A stretch of 7,658 nucleotides of DNA from Dehalococcoidia bacterium (GCA_030745285.1 JASLOV010000001.1:1-7658); one strand, 5' to 3'; shown: positions 1-6,721, counted from the stretch's first letter. Numbers and translations are program-made. Notes: generated by a model not told the origin, from the letters alone.

Positions 1-290
1 CGACCGTGCAGTTCGCGGTGGCGACGGCGAACGAGGGGGCGCGGGGCTGGTGGCCGGAGATCTTCCTGGAGGACCTGGAGTACGACTCGCTCTACAACAC
101 CTACCAGTACCCCGGGCTGCCACCGGGCCCGATCGCCAACCCCGGCATCGGCGCAATCACGGCCGTCGTGCGCCCGGCGGAGACCGACTTCTTCTACTTC
201 GTCGCGCGCTGCGACGGCAGCGAGCGGCACGAGTTCGCAGCGACGCTCGACGAGCACAACGCCAACGTTGCTCGCTGCCACGGCGGCTAG
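1..290 (+). CDS. mltG: Endolytic murein transglycosylase MltG, C-terminal part (5' end outside window)
   Basis: Open frame entering from the left edge (first complete codon at position 3) and ending in TAG at 288-290. About 95 residues are visible. They match the end of the MltG/YceG family: a WWPE..LEDLEYDSLYNTY stretch, then GLPPGPIANPGIGAI, then RPAETDFFYFVA, and finally LDEHNANV. In this family the SxYNTY and GLPPGPIxNPG segments lie after the catalytic glutamate, which is upstream of the window and cannot be checked. MltG is a membrane-anchored enzyme that cleaves nascent glycan strands and so sets their length, which implies that this organism makes peptidoglycan. The stop is only 4 nt before the aroE ATG, so the gene is probably cotranscribed with the aro genes. 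The identification is secure; the N-terminal membrane anchor cannot be seen. Confidence 0.93.
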   Translation, partial: TVQFAVATANEGARGWWPEIFLEDLEYDSLYNTYQYPGLPPGPIANPGIGAITAVVRPAETDFFYFVARCDGSERHEFAATLDEHNANVARCHGG

Positions 291-294
291 CACG

Positions 295-1158
295 ATGACC
301 GCCAGTCGTGGACGGACGATCGCGCTGCTCGGACACCCCGTTGCGCACTCGCTCTCGCCACATTTCCAGCAGGCGGCGCTCGACGCGGCGGGGGTCGACG
401 CCCGCTACGAGGCGTGGGACACGCTGCCCGCGAGCCTGCCGCAGGCGGTCGAACGGCTGCGCTCCGCCGGCCTGCTGGGCGCGAACATCACCGTGCCGCA
501 CAAGGTCGAGGCGTTGCGGCTGATCGACCGGCCGGACGCGCTGGCGGAGCTGGTCGGCGCCGTTAATACCATCACCAATCGCGACGGGCTGCTCTACGGC
601 ACGAACACCGATGTGCACGGCGTGCTGCAGTCGCTCGAGGATGGCGGCGTCGAGATCGCAGGCCGCACGGTGCTGCTGATCGGCGCCGGCGGCGCCGCTC
701 GGGCGGTCGTCGTCGCCATGCGGCAGGGGCGGGCCGGCGCCCTCACGATCGCCAACCGCACCGAGGCGCGAGCGCACGACGTGGCCTCTGCGGCGGGCGA
801 CGAGTTGCCGGTCGCCGTCTGTCCGCTCGACCCCTCCACGACGCCGTTTCAGGAGGCGATGGCGCGTTCGGAGCTGGTGATACACTCGACTTCGTTGGGA
901 ATGCGCAACGGCCCGGACGAGCAGGCGACGGCGGTACCGGCCGAGTTGTTTCGCGCCGGTCAGACCGCGTTTGACCTGGTGTACACGCCGGAACGCACGC
1001 CCTTCCTGCAAGCTGCCGAGCGCGCGGGAGCGCGCACCATCGGGGGACTGTCGATGCTCGTGCATCAGGGCGCAGAGTCATTCCGCCTCTGGACGGGAGA
1101 GCAGCCTCCATTGGACGTGATGTTCGAGGCCGCCCGTACCGCCTCGACCGGGACGTGA
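295..1158 (+). CDS. aroE: Shikimate dehydrogenase (NADP+) AroE
   Basis: Reduces 3-dehydroshikimate to shikimate with NADPH in the cytoplasm (EC 1.1.1.25). The product is 287 aa, normal for the family. The N-terminal substrate domain has GHPVAHSLSP (Ser19 and Ser21 correspond to the shikimate-binding serines), NITVPHK with the catalytic Lys70, GAVNT with Asn91, and GTNTD with the catalytic Asp106. The Rossmann domain has GAGGAARA (130-137) and ANRT (153-156), where the Arg favours NADP over NAD. The C-terminal GGLSMLVHQGAESFRLWTG contains the conserved Gln that contacts substrate. I chose the ATG at 295 because it starts 4 nt after the mltG stop and gives the usual N-terminus. An in-frame TTG at 268 would overlap mltG and add nine unconserved residues. 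No strong Shine-Dalgarno is visible, so coupling to mltG is likely. The next gene begins 12 nt after the stop. Confidence 0.96.
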   Translation: MTASRGRTIALLGHPVAHSLSPHFQQAALDAAGVDARYEAWDTLPASLPQAVERLRSAGLLGANITVPHKVEALRLIDRPDALAELVGAVNTITNRDGLLYGTNTDVHGVLQSLEDGGVEIAGRTVLLIGAGGAARAVVVAMRQGRAGALTIANRTEARAHDVASAAGDELPVAVCPLDPSTTPFQEAMARSELVIHSTSLGMRNGPDEQATAVPAELFRAGQTAFDLVYTPERTPFLQAAERAGARTIGGLSMLVHQGAESFRLWTGEQPPLDVMFEAARTASTGT

Positions 1159-1170
1159 GGCAGGCTTTCG

Positions 1171-1824
1171 ATGGAATGGGGCATCCTGCTGTTCGTGCTG
1201 CTGGGTCTGCTGCTCGGCTTTCTGGTACTGCAAGCCACGTTTGCCTCGCGTCACTGGGACCGCGTGATCGCGGAGGGCGACCGTGAAGCACTGGCGGAGG
1301 CGATCGACGACGCGCTCGACGGCTGGCGCGACGCCCGTCCGCCGAAGGGCACGCCCCCGGCGGACTCGCAGGCGTTGCAGTCCGTGACGCTGGTCGGGGC
1401 CGACAACCGCCGCTGCCGCGTCTCGCTGCTGGCCGGCGCCGACATCTACGTGGCGGACAACAGGCGCCAGGAGGCGGGCACACCGGTCGATGTCGGCCGC
1501 CGTGCCGCAGTGACGATGGCGGAGCGGCTGCTGTACGAAGTTCCGCACGTGCGTTTCGACGAAGTGCAGGTTGATGTCTACGGCGCGGCGGAGGGCGGTA
1601 GCGGCACCAACGGTGCAGGCATGCAGCGCTGCTTGCTGACGACCCGGGTCACGCGCGACCTTGCCTACGAGAGTCAGTGGGACGAGGCTGAACCGCACGA
1701 GATTCTGGCGAGCTGGCGCACGCGCCAGGCAGACGATGGCACGATCGACCCGAATGACGGCGCGTTGATCGTCCCCGCAGAGTCGAGGCGCGCGGCGGGG
1801 AGTAACCCGGGGGGAGCATCGTGA
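1171..1824 (+). CDS. Uncharacterised single-pass membrane protein inside the aro operon
   Basis: I do not recognise this 217-aa protein. It begins with a hydrophobic segment at about residues 4-24 (GILLFVLLGLLLGFLVLQA), followed directly by SRHWDR. The positive-inside rule would therefore place the rest in the cytoplasm and the segment acts as an uncleaved anchor. The soluble part has an alanine/acid-rich helix (about 32-55, with DREALAEAIDDALDGW), a predicted mixed alpha/beta core (about 68-165) and a polar tail from about 190 that looks disordered. There is no signal-peptidase or lipobox site, metal-ligand cluster or nucleotide-binding loop. The ATG at 1171 follows a GAGG about 10 nt upstream. 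The gene starts 12 nt after aroE and its TGA overlaps the aroC start by 4 nt, so it belongs to the same transcript. Its place between aroE and aroC suggests a conserved but unknown role. Any tie to shikimate enzymes or to MltG is speculation. Confidence 0.82.
   Translation: MEWGILLFVLLGLLLGFLVLQATFASRHWDRVIAEGDREALAEAIDDALDGWRDARPPKGTPPADSQALQSVTLVGADNRRCRVSLLAGADIYVADNRRQEAGTPVDVGRRAAVTMAERLLYEVPHVRFDEVQVDVYGAAEGGSGTNGAGMQRCLLTTRVTRDLAYESQWDEAEPHEILASWRTRQADDGTIDPNDGALIVPAESRRAAGSNPGGAS
1809..1816 (+). promoter_or_regulatory. Ribosome binding site of aroC
   Basis: A G-rich GGGGGGAG run ends 4 nt before the GTG at 1821. It lies inside the 3' end of the preceding gene. It supports the GTG as the real aroC start and the 4-nt GTGA overlap with the upstream stop. 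Confidence 0.6.
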
Positions 1825-3011
1825 CCGCGTTTCGCTACCTCACCGCCGGCGAGTCCCATGGCCCGGCGCTGACGATGGTGGTCGAGGGGGTGCCGGCCGG
1901 CCTCGGGCTCACTGAGGACCAGATCGCGGCCGACCTGGGGCGGCGACAGGGGGGATACGGCCGGGGCCGGCGGCAGCAGATCGAGACCGACCGCGCGCGC
2001 ATCACGGCCGGCGTCCGCCACGGCCTGACGATCGGCTCGCCGATCGCGCTCTGGCTCGAGAACGCCGACCATCAGAACGCGAACTGGCAGGTGCGGATGG
2101 CGGTCGGCGCCGTCGACGAGGAGCAGGAGCGCGTCACGTTGCTGCGGCCGGGCCACGCCGACCTCACCGGTACACAGAAGTACGGCTTCGACGACGTGCG
2201 TCCGATCCTTGAACGATCGAGCGCGCGCGAGACGGCGGCGCGCGTGGCGGTGGGGGCAATTGCGCGCGCACTGCTGGCGGAGATCGGCGTCGAGATCCAC
2301 TCGCACACTGTCGCCATCGGCGAGGTGCAGGCAGACTCGCCGGAGGACTCAGGGGAGATCGACTGGGCCGCCGTCGACGCCTCGCCGGTGCGGGTCGTCG
2401 ACAGTGACGCGGAGGCACGGATGATCGCGGCGATCGACGCCACGAAAGAAGACCTCGACACGCTCGGCGGCGTCTTCGAGGTGCGGGCGTCGGGCGTGCC
2501 GATCGGGCTCGGCAGCCACGTGCAGTGGGACCGCAAGCTCGACGGCCAGATCGCGCAGGCGTTCATGTCGATCAACGCCGTGAAGGGCGTCGAGATCGGT
2601 AATGGTTTCGTCAGCGCCGCCCGCCCGGGGTCCGAGGCCCACGACGAGATTCTCCCGGCCGATCGCTGGCAGCGCGGCCCGTGGGACCGCGCCACCAATC
2701 GCGCCGGCGGCCTGGAAGGCGGCATGACCAACGGACAGGACGTCGTCGTGCGTGCCGCCCTCAAGCCGATCGCCACCGTGCCGCGCCGTCTGCCCACGGC
2801 CGACCTCGCCACCGGCAAAGAGGCGACCTCGTTCTACGAGCGCTCGGACGTCTGCGTCGTCCCGGCCGGCGGGGTGATAGGAGAAGCGATGCTGGCGATC
2901 TCGCTTGCGGGTGCCGCGCTGGAGAAGTTCGGCGGCGACCACGTCGCTGAACTCCGCCGCAACTGCCGGGCGTTCCTCGATACCGTCGGCCCGCAGGGGC
3001 GCGGCGAGTGA
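1821..3011 (+). CDS. aroC: Chorismate synthase AroC
   Basis: Converts 5-enolpyruvylshikimate 3-phosphate to chorismate, the last common step to aromatic amino acids, folate and quinones (EC 4.2.3.5). It needs reduced FMN. The 396-aa length is typical of the bacterial form. Visible signatures are AGESHGPALT near the start with the conserved His13, the RRQGGYGRGRRQQIETD stretch, PGHADLTGTQKYG with the second conserved His112, RSSARETAARVA (from 132), and GGLEGGMTNGQDV (296-308). The ending LEKFGGDH is also usual for the family. The enzyme is a cytoplasmic tetramer in characterised members. Translation begins at GTG 1821, overlapping the upstream stop as GTGA, with a good ribosome binding site just before it. 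The stop overlaps the next start in the same way. No flavin reductase domain is fused to it, so reduced flavin must come from elsewhere. Confidence 0.97.
   Translation: MTAFRYLTAGESHGPALTMVVEGVPAGLGLTEDQIAADLGRRQGGYGRGRRQQIETDRARITAGVRHGLTIGSPIALWLENADHQNANWQVRMAVGAVDEEQERVTLLRPGHADLTGTQKYGFDDVRPILERSSARETAARVAVGAIARALLAEIGVEIHSHTVAIGEVQADSPEDSGEIDWAAVDASPVRVVDSDAEARMIAAIDATKEDLDTLGGVFEVRASGVPIGLGSHVQWDRKLDGQIAQAFMSINAVKGVEIGNGFVSAARPGSEAHDEILPADRWQRGPWDRATNRAGGLEGGMTNGQDVVVRAALKPIATVPRRLPTADLATGKEATSFYERSDVCVVPAGGVIGEAMLAISLAGAALEKFGGDHVAELRRNCRAFLDTVGPQGRGE
2995..2999 (+). promoter_or_regulatory. Ribosome binding site of aroKB
   Basis: AGGGG lies 8 nt before the GTG at 3008, inside the end of aroC. 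It decides in favour of the GTG start, which has a short A/P/Q-rich leader before the kinase fold begins. Confidence 0.5.
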
Positions 3012-4720
3012 GCGCCGCAGCGTCGCCGCAACCGGCACCGCAGCAGATCGTGCTGGTCGGGCTCTCGGGCTCCGGCAAGTCGTCGACTGCGCGCGTGCTG
3101 GCCGAGCGGCTCGGCTGGCAGCTGATCGACACCGACGACGAGATCACGAAGCGTGGCAAGACCCCGGCAGAGCTGATCGTTGACCGCGGCGAGCCGGCAT
3201 TCCGCGAGATCGAAGCGTCGATCATCGAGGAAGCCTCGAAGCAGATACCCGCGGTGATCGCGACCGGCGGCGGCGCCTTTGGCGACGCCCACAGCCGTCG
3301 ACGGCTCGGCGAGCGGGGCTACATCTGCTTCCTGGACGCCACACCGCCGGAGCTGGCTCGACGCATCCGCCAGTCCTCGGACGGGGTCGAGCGCCCGATG
3401 CTGGGCGAGGACCTCGAAGCACGACTCTATGAACTCGACCGTGAGCGGCGGCCCTACTACAACCACGCCGATCTCTGGATGCCTGTGCAGGTGCCCACCG
3501 CGGCGGACGAGGCGCCCGGCGAGGCCACGGCGCCCCGCATCCTCCGCGCCTGGGCCGAGGAGGGCAGCGAGGCGCTGCGCCAGGACCAGCGGCTGGAGCG
3601 CCTCGGGACCGACGCACCGGCGCGCGTGCCCGCGGCGATCATCGACACCGGCGAGCAGCGAACGCCGATCTGGGTGGGGCCGGGCGAGCTCAACCGCCTG
3701 GCGGAACGCCTGGCCCAGCTCAAGCTCAACGGCACGGTCTTCCTGATTTCCGATGCGGACGTGATGGAGGCCCACGGCGAACGCGTCGCCGGCGTGCTGC
3801 AGGAGGCCGGCATCGCCGGCGCCTCGTACGTCGTGCCGGGTGGCGAGGCGTCGAAGTCGCTGCGGGTGGCGAGCGAGCTCTACGGCTGGCTCTCCGAGCA
3901 GCGAGCGGAGCGTGGCGACACGGTCGTCGCGCTGGGCGGCGGGGTCGTCGGCGATCTGGCCGGCTACGTCGCGGCGACCTACCTGCGGGGCATGCCGTTC
4001 GTACAGCTGCCGACCTCGGTGCTGGCGATGAACGATGCGGCGATCGGCGGCAAGGCGGCCGTCGACCTGCCGGCGGGCAAGAACCTGGTGGGCGCCTTCC
4101 ATCAGCCGCGGGCGGTGCTGGCCGACATCGAGACGCTGGCGACTATGCCGCATCGTGCGCTGCTCGAGGGCTTCGCGGAGGTGATCAAGCACGCCCTGAT
4201 CCTCGACCCGGAGCTGCTAGCGCTGCTCGAACAGCACGCCGGCGAACTGACGAGCACCGACCCGGACCCCGACCTGCTGACGCAGGTGACGGCGCGCTCC
4301 GTGCGGCTGAAGGCGCTGGTCGTCTCCAGCGACCCGCAGGAGCAGGGCCTGCGTGCGACCCTGAACTACGGACACACGATCGGCCACGCGATCGAGGCGA
4401 TCACCGGCTACCGCGAGTATCTCCACGGCGAAGCGGTCTCCATCGGCATGATGGGCGCCGCTCGCATCTCTGAGCGCATGGGGCTGATCAGCGAGGAGAT
4501 CGTCGCGCGCCAGGCCGATCTGCTGCGGGCCTTTGGCCTGCCGCTGCAGGCGAGCGGACTCTCGGCGCAGGCGGTGATGGACGCCATGCTGCTGGACAAA
4601 AAGGTCCAGCGCGGACGGCCCCGCTTCATCCTGCTGCAGTCGATCGGCCGCGCGGTTGTCAGCGACCAGATGGAGGAACGCATCGTCGAGGAGGCCGTGC
4701 GCGGGCTCGTCTCGCCATGA
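3008..4720 (+). CDS. aroKB: Bifunctional shikimate kinase / 3-dehydroquinate synthase (AroK-AroB fusion)
   Basis: A single 570-aa frame carries two cytoplasmic shikimate-pathway enzymes. Residues about 12-175 are shikimate kinase (EC 2.7.1.71): Walker A GLSGSGKSS (18-26), DTDDEI (41-46), RGEPAFREIE (60-69) for shikimate binding, ATGGG (85-89), and ERPML with lid Arg129. After a linker rich in acidic residues and alanine, residues about 212-570 are 3-dehydroquinate synthase (EC 4.2.3.4). This part has GGEASK (278-283), GGGVVGD (310-316) for NAD, an AMNDAAIGGK block with Asp343 and Lys349, and the probable zinc ligands Glu391 (AEVIKH), His456 (NYGHTIGH) and His473 (HGEAV). Both halves look intact and no stop or frameshift lies between them. 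The fused steps are the second and fifth of the pathway and so are not consecutive. Start GTG overlaps the aroC stop by 4 nt, and the stop overlaps the acylphosphatase start (ATGA). Confidence 0.96.
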   Translation: MSAAASPQPAPQQIVLVGLSGSGKSSTARVLAERLGWQLIDTDDEITKRGKTPAELIVDRGEPAFREIEASIIEEASKQIPAVIATGGGAFGDAHSRRRLGERGYICFLDATPPELARRIRQSSDGVERPMLGEDLEARLYELDRERRPYYNHADLWMPVQVPTAADEAPGEATAPRILRAWAEEGSEALRQDQRLERLGTDAPARVPAAIIDTGEQRTPIWVGPGELNRLAERLAQLKLNGTVFLISDADVMEAHGERVAGVLQEAGIAGASYVVPGGEASKSLRVASELYGWLSEQRAERGDTVVALGGGVVGDLAGYVAATYLRGMPFVQLPTSVLAMNDAAIGGKAAVDLPAGKNLVGAFHQPRAVLADIETLATMPHRALLEGFAEVIKHALILDPELLALLEQHAGELTSTDPDPDLLTQVTARSVRLKALVVSSDPQEQGLRATLNYGHTIGHAIEAITGYREYLHGEAVSIGMMGAARISERMGLISEEIVARQADLLRAFGLPLQASGLSAQAVMDAMLLDKKVQRGRPRFILLQSIGRAVVSDQMEERIVEEAVRGLVSP

Positions 4721-5010
4721 CCGACCGCGGCGAGCCCCGCCGCATCGTCGGCCGCGCCACCGGGCGCGTGCAGCGCGTCGGGTATCGCGCGTTCTGTGCC
4801 GACACGGCGATGCGGCTACACGTCGACGGCTACGCTCGCAACCTCGACGACGGCGAGACCGTGGCATTCGAGGCGGAAGCGGACGAGTCGACGCTGCGCT
4901 CCTTCGTCGAAACGCTGCGCGAAGGCCCGCCGTTCTCCCGCGTCGACGACGTGGAGTTCCGCTGGGAGGACGCCACCGGCGAATTCAAGGGTTTCGAGGC
5001 GGTGATCTAG
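4717..5010 (+). CDS. acyP: Acylphosphatase
   Basis: Small cytoplasmic enzyme that hydrolyses carboxyl-phosphate bonds such as acetyl phosphate or carbamoyl phosphate (EC 3.6.1.7). It has 97 aa, the usual length. The phosphate-binding loop reads GRVQRVGYRAF with catalytic Arg24. The second catalytic residue is Asn42 in GYARNLDDG. The tail REGPPFSRVDDVEF followed by FKGFEAVI completes the ferredoxin-like fold. The most common loop is VQGVGFR; here Gly is Arg (VQRVGYR). The start ATG overlaps the aroKB stop as ATGA, and the nearest GGAGG is about 20 nt upstream, so translation is probably coupled to aroKB. The stop TAG overlaps the convergent moeA stop. The enzyme has no known role in aromatic biosynthesis, so its place at the end of the operon may be only positional. 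Confidence 0.92.
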   Translation: MTDRGEPRRIVGRATGRVQRVGYRAFCADTAMRLHVDGYARNLDDGETVAFEAEADESTLRSFVETLREGPPFSRVDDVEFRWEDATGEFKGFEAVI

Positions 5011-6611
5011 CCTCGTTCTCGGTCCCCGCCGCCCCGGTCGTCCGGGCTGTCAGGGCGCCGGCGGATGGTGAGGCGCACGGATTGCGGCGCGGATACACCC
5101 TTCAGCATCTCCACCATCGTCAGCACCGGGCGCGCGATCATCTCCAGCGGGAACCCCCAAACGTCCACCGGCTTGCCGTCCGTGACGAGGTCGACCGCAA
5201 TGTCGGCGCCGTCGTCCGGCCACTCGCCGGCACCATCCGTGAACGTCGAGGGCGGCGGTAGCGGGCCTTCGCGGTCGACGAGGATGACGTCACACTCCTC
5301 GCCTGCCTCGATTGCGGCGACGTCCTCCGGGCAGACCGCGTAGCCGTTCGCCAGCGCCATCGAGGTGAGCACGCCCGACCCCTGGGGACCGGTGAGGCGG
5401 GCGACGTAGCGGCCGTCCTCAAGCTCGACGTGGGCGCGGGCGTAGAAGCGGCGACCGTCGCTGTTGCGGATGCGGTCGGCGGCGACGGCGCGGACGGTCG
5501 GCCGTTGCCAGCTCTCGCCCTTGCCGAGCATCGTGAAGATCGCGGCTCGACCGAAGAGCTCCATCGTCATCATCGCCGAGACGGGATTGCCGGGCAGCCC
5601 GAGGTGTGGCACGGAACCCCCGTCGCCGGTCGCGAAGGCGCCGAACGCCAGCGGCTTGCCCGGCTTCATGCACACCGTCCAGAAGCCGATCTCGCCCTCG
5701 CGTTCGAGCACGTCCTTCACCACGTCGAAGTCGCCCCGCGAGACGCCGGCGGAGGTGACGAGCAGGTCAGCCCCATCGACGCCCTCGTGGATGCGGGCGG
5801 TGAGCGCCTCGACGGTGTCCGCGGCGATGTCGAGCACACGCGGGACGGCGCCGTAGCTCTCGACCTGGGCGGCGAGGCTGAAGGCGTTCGAGTCGTAGAT
5901 CTTGCCGGGGGCGAGCGGCTCGCCGGGGCGTAGCAGCTCATCGCCGGTCGAGAGGATCGTCACGCGCGGCCGGCGGACCGCCTTCACGGCGATGAGGCCG
6001 AGCGAGGCGAGCACGCCGAGCTGAGCAGGCCCGAGCACCGTCCCTGCCGCCAGCACAACCTCGCTGGCACGGATGTCCTCGCCTGCACGGCGGATGTTGG
6101 CGCCCGCCGTTGCCGCTACATCGATGCGTACCTGCTCGCGCGGCGCCTGGTCCCACTGCGTGCCGGCGTGGGCCTCGTCCTGCTCGTCGGTCTCCTCGAA
6201 CGGCACGATCGCGTCGGCGCCGGCCGGGACCGGCGCGCCCGTCATGATGCGCACGGCCTCGCCGGCGCCCACCTCGCCGTCGAAGACGGCCCCCGCGGCC
6301 AGGTAGCCGGTGACGCGCAGCGACAGCGGCGACTCATAGGTCGCGCCCTCGGTATCCGTCGCGCGGACGGCGTACCCATCCATCGCGGTGTTGTCGAGCG
6401 GCGGAATGTCGAACCCGCCGCGGACGTCCTCGGCCAACACCTGGCCGCGCGCCTCGAGCAGCGGGACGTCAACGGCGTCGAGTGGAGAGAAGTGCGCGAG
6501 GATGCGTTCGCGAGCCTCCTCGACCGAGATCATGTCGGCCGGGAGGATGCTGCGCGTGTTCTGCGTGGTGACGCTGTGGGTCTGTTCTTGGGGGGGCTGG
6601 TCAGGCGGCAC
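5007..6611 (-). CDS. moeA: Molybdopterin molybdotransferase MoeA with C-terminal extension
   Basis: Inserts molybdate into adenylylated molybdopterin, the last step of molybdenum cofactor synthesis (EC 2.10.1.1). Family motifs are PPLDNTAMDGYAV (70-82; Asp78 is the conserved catalytic Asp), TGAPVPAGADAIV (124-136), RRAGEDI (174-180), STGDEL (221-226), YDSNA (239-243), TSAGVSRGDFD (286-296), MKPGKP (315-320) and LPGNPVS (339-345). The usual domain IV ends near residue 446. With this start the protein is 534 aa, against about 390-420 for most MoeA. The excess is a Pro/Gln-rich leader of about 26 residues and a C-terminal segment of about 85 residues. I prefer GTG 6611, which has AGGGA 7 nt upstream and high third-position G+C after it. 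ATG 6533 (508 aa) starts right at the conserved ISVEEA but shows no ribosome binding site. The gene converges with the acylphosphatase gene and overlaps it by 4 nt. Confidence 0.93.
   Translation of the reverse strand: MPPDQPPQEQTHSVTTQNTRSILPADMISVEEARERILAHFSPLDAVDVPLLEARGQVLAEDVRGGFDIPPLDNTAMDGYAVRATDTEGATYESPLSLRVTGYLAAGAVFDGEVGAGEAVRIMTGAPVPAGADAIVPFEETDEQDEAHAGTQWDQAPREQVRIDVAATAGANIRRAGEDIRASEVVLAAGTVLGPAQLGVLASLGLIAVKAVRRPRVTILSTGDELLRPGEPLAPGKIYDSNAFSLAAQVESYGAVPRVLDIAADTVEALTARIHEGVDGADLLVTSAGVSRGDFDVVKDVLEREGEIGFWTVCMKPGKPLAFGAFATGDGGSVPHLGLPGNPVSAMMTMELFGRAAIFTMLGKGESWQRPTVRAVAADRIRNSDGRRFYARAHVELEDGRYVARLTGPQGSGVLTSMALANGYAVCPEDVAAIEAGEECDVILVDREGPLPPPSTFTDGAGEWPDDGADIAVDLVTDGKPVDVWGFPLEMIARPVLTMVEMLKGVSAPQSVRLTIRRRPDSPDDRGGGDRERG
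5010..5204 (-). other. MoeA C-terminal appended domain (about residues 470-534)
   Basis: After MoeA domain IV the frame runs through a Pro/Ser/Asp/Gly linker (GPLPPPSTF and onward) into a compact segment. It contains VDLVTDGKPVDVWGF, PLEMIARPVLTMVEMLKGV and SVRLTIRRR, then a charged tail (DRGGGDRERG). The pattern suggests strand, amphipathic helix, strand. It resembles, from memory and unverified, small free-standing proteins with the pattern DGKxIxLxxF...GMVxSLKGV. It is not the gephyrin, MogA or PBP-type extension known on some MoeA proteins. No function is assigned. Confidence 0.5.
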
Positions 6612-6618
6612 TTCAGGT

Positions 6619-6623
6619 TCCCT
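6619..6623 (-). promoter_or_regulatory. Ribosome binding site of moeA (GTG start)
   Basis: On the minus strand AGGGA lies 7 nt before the GTG at 6611. No such sequence precedes the alternative ATG at 6533, so this site decides my start choice. The 110 nt between the RAM-protein stop and this GTG contain a weak TACACT (6643-6638) that could be a -10 box, but there is no convincing -35 partner. Confidence 0.5.
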
Positions 6624-6721
6624 GCTGCTGCCTGAGCAGTGTATCGGAGGGGTGGCCGTGCCGCCGCTGCGCGTGACCGGGCGTCGGGGCCCGAACCGTG
6701 GCTCGCCCTGAGGCGCGGCCG

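Noticed and set aside
268..294. Upstream TTG start for aroE
   Set aside because: It would overlap mltG by 23 nt, adds unconserved residues and lacks a ribosome binding site; ATG 295 fits the family N-terminus.
157..1065. Open frame of 302 codons on the minus strand opposite mltG and aroE
   Set aside because: Arg-rich composition without any recognisable motif; it mirrors the codon structure of aroE.
2834..4192. Long open frame of 452 codons on the minus strand opposite aroC and aroKB
   Set aside because: It is antisense to two proteins with full catalytic motifs, its translation is Arg/His/Leu-rich low-information sequence, and long antisense frames are expected in such G+C-rich DNA.
5033..5046. 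CCCGG-TCGT-CCGGG hairpin just after the acylphosphatase stop
   Set aside because: Only 5 bp, no T-run on either strand, and it lies inside moeA coding sequence; not supported as a terminator.
6168..6635. Plus-strand open frame opposite the 5' part of moeA
   Set aside because: moeA motifs are unambiguous on the other strand, and this frame has the Arg/Gly/Ala-rich composition of a shadow.
6612..6721. Promoter or terminator between the RAM gene and moeA
   Set aside because: Only a lone TACACT without a -35 partner and an imperfect GC-rich dyad without a T-run are seen; not enough to annotate.
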